Assembly: GCA_013044175.1 (NCBI GenBank)
Contig: JABEUY010000004.1
Location: forward strand, 1 to 43,059
DNA from: Bacilli bacterium
GTDB taxonomy: Bacteria > Bacillota > Bacilli > Alicyclobacillales > SLC66
DNA: 43,059 nt
Reading direction: 5' to 3'
The notes below the pieces were generated by a model, which saw nothing but the letters and a program-made list of their open reading frames with translations, was not told where the DNA came from and ran no database searches. How positions within the stretch are numbered: position 1 is the stretch's first letter; each line of letters starts with the position of its first letter. A program made the translations under genes and the position numbers. Of the stretch, positions 1 to 8,182 are shown piece after piece.

Positions 1-98
1 GGGAAACACCCGTACCCATCCCGAACACGACGGTTAAGCCCTTTAGCGCCGAGAGTACTTGGATCGCAGGATCCTGGGAGGGTAGGACGTTGCCAGGC
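1..98 (+). rRNA. rrf: 5S ribosomal RNA, 3' part (5' end outside window)
   Basis: The first bases carry the conserved 5S segment CCCATCCCGAACACGACGGT (loop B/C region) followed by the GAGAGTACTTGG and GGGAGGGTAGGACGTTGCCAGGC helices that close the molecule. The 5' end, which would pair with the final GCCAGGC, lies before the window. This is the last rRNA gene of an operon. A tRNA follows eight bases later and a terminator after that. The exact 3' end is set by the expected terminal stem and may be off by a base or two. Confidence 0.93.
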
Positions 99-105
99 AT
101 CACAT

Positions 106-180
106 GCGGCCGTAGCTCAGAGGGAGAGCACCACCTTGACACGGTGGGGGTCATAGGTTCGATTCCTATCGGCCGCACCA
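106..180 (+). tRNA. tRNA-Val (anticodon GAC)
   Basis: A full cloverleaf can be drawn. The acceptor stem GCGGCCG pairs with CGGCCGC and is followed by A and an encoded CCA. The D arm contains GCTC/GAGC. The anticodon stem CCACC/GGTGG encloses the loop TTGACAC, giving anticodon GAC (valine). The T arm contains GGTTCGATTCC. The gene sits directly behind 5S rRNA, so it is probably co-transcribed with the rRNA operon and released by processing. Confidence 0.95.
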
Positions 181-198
181 AAATATATAATTCTACAA

Positions 199-237
199 AA
201 AACATTCACCCGAAACTTTTGCGGGTGAATGTTTTTT
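199..237 (+). terminator. Rho-independent terminator of the rRNA/tRNA operon
   Basis: ACATTCACCCG (202-212) and CGGGTGAATGT (222-232) form a perfect 11-bp stem with a nine-base loop. A run of T follows and an A-rich stretch precedes it. It is correctly placed to end the 5S/tRNA-Val transcript. Confidence 0.92.
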
Positions 238-308
238 AATGTGCATTTTGGTGGTGGTGAAACCAACGCCAGCAAAAGACGAGATAAACGACATCTCCAA
301 TGCAGTAA

Positions 309-367
309 GCAATAATTATCTTTTATTGCATAAAAGCGTCGTTGCGGTAAAGTATCACCGCTTTTAT
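309..367. repeat. Two adjacent inverted repeats upstream of the tyrosine phenol-lyase gene
   Basis: GCAATAA (309-315) mirrors TTATTGC (323-329). Directly next to it, ATAAAAGCG (330-338) mirrors CGCTTTTAT (359-367). A smaller GCGGT/ACCGC pairing overlaps the second repeat, so the two structures exclude each other. Neither is followed by a T-run, so they do not look like terminators. They lie just upstream of the predicted promoter and could be a regulator site; if transcription starts further upstream, they would be leader hairpins. Confidence 0.45.
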
Positions 368-375
368 CCAAACTC

Positions 376-404
376 TTGAAATTGAAACCGCTTACTCTTA
401 CACT
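376..404 (+). promoter_or_regulatory. Probable sigma-A promoter for tyrosine phenol-lyase
   Basis: TTGAAA (376-381) and TACACT (399-404) are separated by 17 bases, a good vegetative -35/-10 arrangement. Transcription would start around 411, about 30 bases before the likely start codon. There is no other candidate between the upstream terminator and the gene that is clearly better. Confidence 0.5.
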
Positions 405-425
405 GAACGTGTACATCAATCTTGA

Positions 426-1841
<1,416 letters not shown>

Positions 1842-1879
1842 TTTTTTTTGTTTAGACGGGGGATCATAAGGACAATATG

Positions 1880-1927
1880 GGTCACCAAGTGATGAGCGTG
1901 ATGAGAAAGACGACATCCTTGGTGGCC
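1880..1927. terminator. Possible stem-loop between convergent genes
   Basis: GGTCACCAAG (1880-1889) pairs with CTTGGTGGCC (1918-1927), ten pairs including one G-U, with a 28-base loop. It is in the gap between the convergent tpl and histidine kinase genes, but no T-run follows on either strand. Its role as a terminator is therefore uncertain. Confidence 0.3.
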
Positions 1928-1950
1928 AGCGGTTTATTATGAAAGCTATT

Positions 1951-4545
1951 TTATAGTGTTAAAGCGGGAAGATAGATACGAAATAACGTGTTTTTTGGTT
2001 CGCTCGACCATTCAATGGTACCTTGATGTTGGTCTACGATTTGTTTTACGATCTGCAATCCTAGTCCTGTACCGACGCCTTGTTTTTTTGTTGTAAAAAA
2101 GGGCTCAAAAATGCGATCTTTGATCGAATCATCAATGCCACTCCCATCATCTTTAAATTCGATGTAGACACCTTGTTCGGCTCGAATTGTACGGATTGAA
2201 AGGGTTCCTTGGAATTGCATCGCGTGAAGGGCATTGCTGATTAAGTTTGTCCAAATCTGATTGAGTTGATCGGGAAACCCGAGGATGGGAAGATGAGTGT
2301 CATAATCTTTTTCAAGGTGTATTCCTTTTTTTATTTGATGGGAAAAAAGTGCAAGCACCGTATCGATCCCCTCCTCAATGGAGCAAGGGACAGGTGATTG
2401 AACTGATTCGACATGACTGTAGCTTTTAAGTGCAAAAATGATTTTTGTCACTCGTTCGACAGCCATTTCAATCGTTTGCGCATTTTTTAGCAGATCCGCT
2501 ATTTCATCACACAAAGAAAAAATAAGATCACTTAGTGGATGCAGGAGCAAACTGCGATACGTCGCGATGTCGTTTTGTAGACCCATAACAACAACGATAT
2601 CGGCAATCTTTCTGGCATCTTGTACACCGATTTCTTCAAGATAAGGGATTAGGTTTTTTCGGGCTTGACGTTCTTCAAGAGAAGTGATCCGATTTCTATG
2701 CGTAGCGATTGCTTGAATCATGGCAAAAAACGTTTCTTTATCTTCTTGAGGTAGCTGTGTACATACATGAGCAATGCGAGAAAAAAGTGAACCAGATAAG
2801 TAGGCTTGAATATTTTCTGCACAAGCAGAAATCGCACCAAACGGTGTATTGATTTCATGGGCCACGCCGGCGACGAGTTCACCTAAAGCGGCCATTTTTT
2901 CGGATTGAATAATCTGCGTTTGCGCTTGCTTGAGGTTTTCAAGAGCGAAGTGGAGTTCTTCTGTCTTTTTTAAGAGTTCGGTTGATTTGCGTGAATTATT
3001 CAGAGCAATAGCAATGTACGGTGATAGCGTGGTTATAAATCGAATTTGTCGATTATCATACGCGTGTAATCGATAGGATTTCACATGAACAAACCCGATG
3101 ACGTGGTTTTCTACGATCAAAGGAAGGTAGATGCTTGAGCGAGGTCGATTGCCAAAAGGCATCTCCTCTACACCATCGAGTTCGATAATTGGTGTTTTTT
3201 TGATGAGACAAGATGCGATCGCTTCATCTTGACGCAGTGCTATGATAGAGGGTTCGAACTGCTGTCCATCTACGATACGAAAGCGAAGATCGATACAATC
3301 CGATTGTCCATCATAGATACCCAGGATAAAAGAATCGATGTGCATCAGTTGTCCAATATGGTGATAAACCAAAGCAAGTAGTTGTTCAAGATCAAGGGAA
3401 GCAGTCAGTTTTTGTCCGATTTCACTCATCGTAGTAATGTCTTGATACGCTTCAAGTTGGAGTTCGGTTTCATGTTGATGAAGTCTTTTTTCCATTTCTT
3501 TATCACTAACCGCTTGCAGATAGGCGATATATTGCTTGTGGTGATCCAATGCCTTTTTCGTATCGCCTAAACTTTCATAAGCCATGGCGAGATGATGAAA
3601 AGCATCACGAAAAAAGAATTGATCAGAGAGACTTTCTTTTTGAGGATCAGCCTTCTGATACAATGAGATGGCCGTCTGGATGGTTTGGATAGCTTCTTGA
3701 TTTTGCTCTGTCTCTGTCAGTACGCGGCCTATTTCGAGATTGACAAACGCTAAAATGTTGCCATGCGTACTTTTCTTGGCGATCGTTAAAGCGGTTTTCA
3801 TCCTATCAAGGGCTTTCTCTTGTTCATGCATCAAATGATAGGTTCTGCCCATGACAAATAACGTCCAAGCTTCTAAGTTATCAGGAATTTCTTCTTTAGC
3901 GAGTTGATAAAAGTGTTGAGAAAAAAGTGGATAGCGATCGGCAAGAAGTGCCTCACGATCACGCGCAATCACTAGGGCTTTAAGAAGATAGTGTTCAGCT
4001 TTCGCAAAATCACCAAGATCTGCATACGCTTCACCGAGATTGGAATAACCGAGCCATCGCATCATGGTATCAAGAACGGGTTGTTCAACAACGAAATGAA
4101 AATACTGGATACCTTGTTCTAAACGTTTACTGTTATCGACATACATTAAACCTAATGAATTCGCAAATTGACCTAAGAGAGGGTTTTTTGTTCTCTTAGC
4201 TACTTCGAACCCTTTTAAAGAGCATTCTGCTCGTCGATCGAAATTGCCCTGTTGTCCATATATAAATTCTAATATATGATATATTTTACATTGGCCGTCG
4301 AGATCAGCGAGACTGATAAATGTGGCTAACGCTTGCTCTAAAAGTGAGAAAGCATCTTGAAATCGATGATCCATGGCATAGATGGCTCCGAGTCCAAGGT
4401 GACAACGTGCGATCGCATCTTCACGTTGTAATTCCTTAGCGAACTGAAGTGCGATTTCAAAATCTTGGAATCGGTCTGGTTCTGCGCCGCTAAGATAGAC
4501 TTGACTTGTTACTTCTTCGATAAACGCCATTGGTGAAATGGTCAA
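1951..4545 (-). CDS. Cytoplasmic sensor histidine kinase with TPR and GAF domains
   Basis: Counted from GTG 4554, residues 1-355 are tetratricopeptide-type helical repeats (for example YSNLGEAYADLGDFAKAEHYL). About 370-520 is a GAF domain, then a coiled coil. The H-box ELVAGVAHEINTP carries the likely phospho-acceptor H566. A spacer of about 125 residues separates it from the second dimerisation helix (VERVTKIIFALKSYSHVES). The ATPase domain follows, with N-box NLISNALHA, G1 DDGSGI and G2 GTGLGLQIV. No membrane segments are seen, so it probably senses an internal signal or partner through TPR/GAF. It lies one base behind the HD-GYP regulator gene, which should be its partner. GTG 4554 falls inside the GAGGTG ribosome binding site, so TTG 4545 (spacing six) is preferred; ATG 4530 is also possible. 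Confidence 0.85.
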   Translation of the reverse strand: MTISPMAFIEEVTSQVYLSGAEPDRFQDFEIALQFAKELQREDAIARCHLGLGAIYAMDHRFQDAFSLLEQALATFISLADLDGQCKIYHILEFIYGQQGNFDRRAECSLKGFEVAKRTKNPLLGQFANSLGLMYVDNSKRLEQGIQYFHFVVEQPVLDTMMRWLGYSNLGEAYADLGDFAKAEHYLLKALVIARDREALLADRYPLFSQHFYQLAKEEIPDNLEAWTLFVMGRTYHLMHEQEKALDRMKTALTIAKKSTHGNILAFVNLEIGRVLTETEQNQEAIQTIQTAISLYQKADPQKESLSDQFFFRDAFHHLAMAYESLGDTKKALDHHKQYIAYLQAVSDKEMEKRLHQHETELQLEAYQDITTMSEIGQKLTASLDLEQLLALVYHHIGQLMHIDSFILGIYDGQSDCIDLRFRIVDGQQFEPSIIALRQDEAIASCLIKKTPIIELDGVEEMPFGNRPRSSIYLPLIVENHVIGFVHVKSYRLHAYDNRQIRFITTLSPYIAIALNNSRKSTELLKKTEELHFALENLKQAQTQIIQSEKMAALGELVAGVAHEINTPFGAISACAENIQAYLSGSLFSRIAHVCTQLPQEDKETFFAMIQAIATHRNRITSLEERQARKNLIPYLEEIGVQDARKIADIVVVMGLQNDIATYRSLLLHPLSDLIFSLCDEIADLLKNAQTIEMAVERVTKIIFALKSYSHVESVQSPVPCSIEEGIDTVLALFSHQIKKGIHLEKDYDTHLPILGFPDQLNQIWTNLISNALHAMQFQGTLSIRTIRAEQGVYIEFKDDGSGIDDSIKDRIFEPFFTTKKQGVGTGLGLQIVKQIVDQHQGTIEWSSEPKNTLFRIYLPALTL

Positions 4546-4555
4546 TCGAGTCACC

Positions 4556-5899
4556 TCATTCCTGTTTCAGCAGTTGGTCTTTCGGTATTTTTTTAAAAAT
4601 AGTAAACAGATCACGGTCAAGTTTCCCTTGTTCAACATCATAAGCGAGAATGGCAATCGCTTCTTCATGAGACTTCGCAGGTTTATAAGGACGATCGTAC
4701 GAGGTAAGTGCTTCGTAAATATCAAGTATCGCTAAAATTCTCGCTTGCACAGGTATTTCCTCATGTTTTAATCCTTGAAAGTAACCTGAACCATCCAGTT
4801 TCTCATGATGGCTTGCGGCGATCATCGGGACTCTAGCAAGATGGTGGGGCCACGGAATGCTTTTTAAAATTTCATACGTGAATTTTGCATGTTCTTCAAT
4901 AATTTTACGCTCATCCGACGTAAGATTTCCTTTTCGAACCAGTAGATGCGTTCGTTCTTCTTCGGTCAGTAAATTTTGTTGTAAGTTATCCTCATCAATA
5001 AAATGCCAATTTGAAATTGCGATCACCATTTGACTTTGTTCATCGCTTAAATAATCTTGTTGATTGATGTCGAGAATGAATTGATAGAATTCATCGATTT
5101 TTTCGAGTAAGAGTTGATCAGAAATACTTAGCAATCCCTCTTGATCTCTGTGATGAAAAAGTGCTTTAATCCATGCGAATCGATAATGGATAGTTTCAAC
5201 TTTTTCTTTGGATAATCTGGCTTCTTTTAAAAGAACATTTTCTGAAATTCCGATTTTTCCGATATCATGAAGCAGAGCAGCGTAGTATAATTCTTCAATT
5301 TCTTGATCAGTTAGTTGATAATCCCGATAGGTTCCTTCTGTCGTCGCATTGATCGCTTGTGCAAGCAGTAGGGTATAGGCGGCGAGACGTCTTGAATGAC
5401 CCGATGTCGTTGCATCACGTTGATCAAGTGTCGTACTCATCGTTTCAATAAATGCTGTTGACCATAGCTGAAGTTCTTGATGTTGTCGGTCGATTTCACG
5501 ATCCTTTAAATAGCTTTTGATCGCTTCAGCAACCGATAATTCGATATCTTCTTTAATCCATGGTTTGCTGATAAAGCGGTATAAATTGGCTTGATTGATC
5601 GCATTGGCCACGCCTTCGATCGTCGCTTGCCCAGTAAGGAGGATTTTGATCATTTTATCGTTTCGAGTATTGAGTAAGGAAAGAAATTCATCACCTTTAA
5701 GTCCTGGCATTAAATAATCGGAGATGACGACCAGAACTTCTGCTCCTTCTGCTTCGAGTTCATCAAGGAGAGCTAATGCTTCTTCGCCACTCTCAGCGGT
5801 TTCAATAGCATATTCATTGCCAAGATAATTTTTTAATTGTGTTTTTAAACTGTCGGTAATCATTTTCTCATCGTCAACGCAGATTATGGTGAACATCAT
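4556..5899 (-). CDS. Response regulator with HD-GYP-type phosphodiesterase domain
   Basis: Residues 1-125 form a receiver domain: acidic CVDDE, phospho-acceptor D61 in VVISDYLMPG, T89 in LLTG and K112 in ISKPW. From about 145 there is an HD-GYP-type domain: GHSRRLAAY, HDIGKIG (H211, D212), HAKF and HHEKLDGSGYF (364-374). HD-GYP proteins hydrolyse cyclic di-GMP. The hallmark GYP reads GYF here. About 95 residues are inserted between HDIGK and the later helices, which I recall as a known subfamily. The ribosome binding site AAGGAGG is six bases from ATG 5899. The gene precedes the histidine kinase in the same transcript. The output is probably c-di-GMP turnover, not DNA binding, as there is no DNA-binding domain. 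Confidence 0.87.
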   Translation of the reverse strand: MMFTIICVDDEKMITDSLKTQLKNYLGNEYAIETAESGEEALALLDELEAEGAEVLVVISDYLMPGLKGDEFLSLLNTRNDKMIKILLTGQATIEGVANAINQANLYRFISKPWIKEDIELSVAEAIKSYLKDREIDRQHQELQLWSTAFIETMSTTLDQRDATTSGHSRRLAAYTLLLAQAINATTEGTYRDYQLTDQEIEELYYAALLHDIGKIGISENVLLKEARLSKEKVETIHYRFAWIKALFHHRDQEGLLSISDQLLLEKIDEFYQFILDINQQDYLSDEQSQMVIAISNWHFIDEDNLQQNLLTEEERTHLLVRKGNLTSDERKIIEEHAKFTYEILKSIPWPHHLARVPMIAASHHEKLDGSGYFQGLKHEEIPVQARILAILDIYEALTSYDRPYKPAKSHEEAIAILAYDVEQGKLDRDLFTIFKKIPKDQLLKQE

Positions 5900-6039
5900 G
5901 ATGTACCTCCTTGATGGGGAGATTCGACGATTTCAGGAATATCTTTGATTATAGCACTTGTGATTTTATTTTGATCTCTGGTCTTTTTGTACTAGAAGAA
6001 AAGATCAATTTGCAGGTATCGTGAAAAGCTATTTTTCTA

Positions 6040-6067
6040 GATAATTTAAAAAATAATCGAAATTATC
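6040..6067. repeat. 8-bp inverted repeat just upstream of ilvB
   Basis: GATAATTT (6040-6047) and AAATTATC (6060-6067) are perfect inverted copies with a 12-base A/T-rich gap, four bases before the ilvB ribosome binding site (AAGGAAGG). It could be an operator or a weak leader hairpin. It does not match the CodY consensus well. No T-box features were seen. Confidence 0.35.
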
Positions 6068-6085
6068 CGTAAGGAAGGTGCTATC

Positions 6086-7750
6086 ATGACAACCGGTGCA
6101 AATCTACTATGTGATTATTTACAACAAGCCGGGGTGGAAGTGATCTTTGGGTATCCTGGTGGAGCCGTCTTGCCGATCTATGATGCACTTTTTGATCATG
6201 CGATAACACACATTGTGACACGACATGAACAAGGTGCCATTCATGCCGCGCAAGGTTATGCGCGAAGAACGGGTAAACCTGGCGTTGTGTTAGCTACCTC
6301 CGGTCCTGGAGCAAGCAATCTATTAACAGGAATCGCAGACGCGTATATCGATTCGACGCCGGTTATTATTATTACGGGACAAGTGGAGCAGGCAAAAATC
6401 GGGACGGATGCTTTTCAAGAAGTGGATACGTATGGCATAACTGTAGCGATGACAAAACATAATTATCAGGTTCGAAATGTTTCTAAGTTGCCTGAAATTC
6501 TCGCGCAAGCATTTTATATTGCGACAACGGGCAGACAAGGACCTGTATTAATTGATATTCCCAAAGATGTTGCCAGTGCGGTTTTGGAACCGATTGAAAT
6601 CAAGCAGTTGCCCATTCATCTACCAGGGTATCAGTTGCCACATAGACCAGCCGATGAACAGATCGATCAAATTATCGCATTGCTTTCATCAGCCAAACGT
6701 CCTGTGATCATCGCAGGTGGTGGTGTGATCAGTGCCAATGCAAGTGCATGGTTACGAGAATGGGTAGGACATTCTGGTATCCCTGTGGTCAGTACGTTGA
6801 TGGGAATTGGTGCCGTGGCGGAAGATGAACCTTTTTATCTTGGCATGGTAGGTATGCATGGCACTTTTGTCGCCAATAAGGCGATTGCGCAAGCGGATGT
6901 CGTCTTAGCCATCGGCATGAGGTTTTCCGATCGTGTGACAGGTCGCCCTGGATCGTTTGCTCCGCATGCCATCAAAATTCAAATTGATGTAGATGAATCG
7001 GAAGTTGGTAAGAATATTCCCGTTGATCTCGCGGTGATTACGGATGCTCGGTATGCCTTAGAAGCTTTGGTAGCTAAAAATATAACGTTGGACTTGACAG
7101 CTTGGCATGAGCAAATCCGCGATTGGCAAGCGCATTGGTCGATGCAAAGTTTGCCTGAGCATCTTCATCCGGTGGATGTGATTCAACTTCTTGGTGAATT
7201 GACGAAGGCAACCGATCCGGTGATCGTCACGGACGTGGGGCAGCATCAAATTTTTGCAGCACGCTTTTTCCCGCATCAAAGTCCACGCCATTTTATTACG
7301 TCAGGTGGTCTGGGTACGATGGGGTTTGGTTTACCTGCTGCGATTGGTGCGAAAATGGCTGAACCCAATTCTCTCGTCATACTGATCACAGGTGATGGCA
7401 GTTTTCAAATGAATTTACGAGAGATGCAGACGTTGATGGAAAATCAGATTTCGGTCAAAATCGTCGTCATGAATAATGGCTATCTTGGAATGGTAAGGCA
7501 ATGGCAAGATATTTTTTTGGAAAAACGATATGCAGAAAGTAAAATTAGTTCGCCCGATTTTGTTCGCTTAGCACAAGCTTATGGCCTGCTTGGGTTAAGG
7601 GCGACGAATATCACCGATGCGCATAGCATCATTGAGCAGGCGATCGCTTATGATGGCTCTGTCGTGATGGAGTTTATGGTTCAAGAAGAAGCGAATGTCT
7701 ATCCGATGATTCCAGCCGGTGAAAGTTATGACGCTATGATCGTTAAGTAA
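6086..7750 (+). CDS. ilvB: Acetolactate synthase (acetohydroxyacid synthase) large subunit
   Basis: This ThDP-dependent enzyme condenses two pyruvates to 2-acetolactate, or pyruvate with 2-ketobutyrate, the first common step of branched-chain amino acid synthesis. The order is the usual pyrimidine-binding domain (FGYPGGAVLPIYD, catalytic glutamate E48 in TRHEQGA), central domain (GGGVISANA, GMVGMHGT, GMRFSDRVTG) and diphosphate-binding domain (GDGSFQMN...NNGYLGMVRQWQ). GTDAFQEVDTYGIT.AMTKHN matches anabolic IlvB-type enzymes better than catabolic AlsS. The length of 554 residues is normal. AAGGAAGG lies before ATG 6086. The gene stands alone: no ilvN regulatory subunit or ilvC follows, and a terminator comes right after. 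If it is the biosynthetic enzyme, its small subunit must be elsewhere. Confidence 0.88.
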   Translation: MTTGANLLCDYLQQAGVEVIFGYPGGAVLPIYDALFDHAITHIVTRHEQGAIHAAQGYARRTGKPGVVLATSGPGASNLLTGIADAYIDSTPVIIITGQVEQAKIGTDAFQEVDTYGITVAMTKHNYQVRNVSKLPEILAQAFYIATTGRQGPVLIDIPKDVASAVLEPIEIKQLPIHLPGYQLPHRPADEQIDQIIALLSSAKRPVIIAGGGVISANASAWLREWVGHSGIPVVSTLMGIGAVAEDEPFYLGMVGMHGTFVANKAIAQADVVLAIGMRFSDRVTGRPGSFAPHAIKIQIDVDESEVGKNIPVDLAVITDARYALEALVAKNITLDLTAWHEQIRDWQAHWSMQSLPEHLHPVDVIQLLGELTKATDPVIVTDVGQHQIFAARFFPHQSPRHFITSGGLGTMGFGLPAAIGAKMAEPNSLVILITGDGSFQMNLREMQTLMENQISVKIVVMNNGYLGMVRQWQDIFLEKRYAESKISSPDFVRLAQAYGLLGLRATNITDAHSIIEQAIAYDGSVVMEFMVQEEANVYPMIPAGESYDAMIVK

Positions 7751-7751
7751 A

Positions 7752-7790
7752 AAAACCCGAAGCACCCGTTAGAGGATGCTTCGGGTTTTG
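7752..7790 (+). terminator. Rho-independent terminator of ilvB
   Basis: AACCCGAAGCA (7754-7764) pairs perfectly with TGCTTCGGGTT (7777-7787) around a 12-base loop, followed by a T-rich tail and directly after the ilvB stop codon. Confidence 0.9.
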
Positions 7791-7794
7791 CCTT

Positions 7795-7958
7795 TTATTC
7801 TTGATCGATTAAAAGGGTTGGACCTCCTTCTCGCGCGTGGCGTTCTTGATTTTTTTCGAAGTTGTTTGGCCAAAAAGCGTATTTGCCCAGAAGAACAGTG
7901 ATGGCAGGTACGAGGTTATGACACCACTCGTTTTAATTACCCCTAAAGAAACAGCTTC
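7795..7958 (-). pseudogene. Remnant of an MMPL/RND-type membrane transporter (3' end)
   Basis: The minus strand reads EAVSLGVIKTSGVITS (7958 to 7911), which resembles the MMPL-family motif around 'GGVITSAG'. Then, with a change of frame near 7911-7914, it reads LVPAITVLLGKYAFWP (from 7914), followed by NNFEKNQERH and a C-terminal tail that ends at the stop codon 7795-7797. This second block resembles the last helix and tail of MMPL proteins. In intact members about 40 residues separate the two blocks, so the junction is an internal deletion. In the first block's frame a stop codon precedes EAVS, and no coding signal is visible further upstream. This is a decayed gene end with no function expected. 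Confidence 0.72.
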
Positions 7959-8102
7959 TTATATGCCGATTTTATAATATTTAAAATTATTGAGATCCAA
8001 AAATATTGTAGACTTCGCTCAGTGCGACTTGTAAGATTTGTATCACAGACTTTATTTAATCAGCACTACTACCTGATTGAAAATATGATTGGCATCATCA
8101 AC

Positions 8103-8132
8103 ATGACAAATGATGTTATGGTCTTGTATAAT
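8103..8132 (+). promoter_or_regulatory. Probable sigma-A promoter of the EAL-domain gene
   Basis: ATGACA (8103-8108) and a perfect TATAAT (8127-8132) are 18 bases apart, about 50 bases before the TTG start at 8183. The rest of the gap between the MMPL remnant and this promoter (7959-8102) is A/T-rich and shows nothing recognisable. Confidence 0.7.
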
Positions 8133-8182
8133 TTAAAGAGGAACTCATTTTGGCTGGAAGATAAAGAGATGAGGAATGCAGC

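Noticed and set aside
1876-1941. A 21-codon frame (ATG 1877) with AAGGAC upstream, between tpl and the kinase gene
   Set aside because: Too short to support; much of it coincides with the stem-loop at 1880-1927 and no family was recognised.
6040-6067. A CodY box before ilvB
   Set aside because: The inverted repeat has several mismatches to AATTTTCWGAAAATT; only a generic repeat is claimed.
5900-6085. A T-box leader before ilvB
   Set aside because: No T-box sequence, specifier stem or terminator/antiterminator pair in the 186-base gap.
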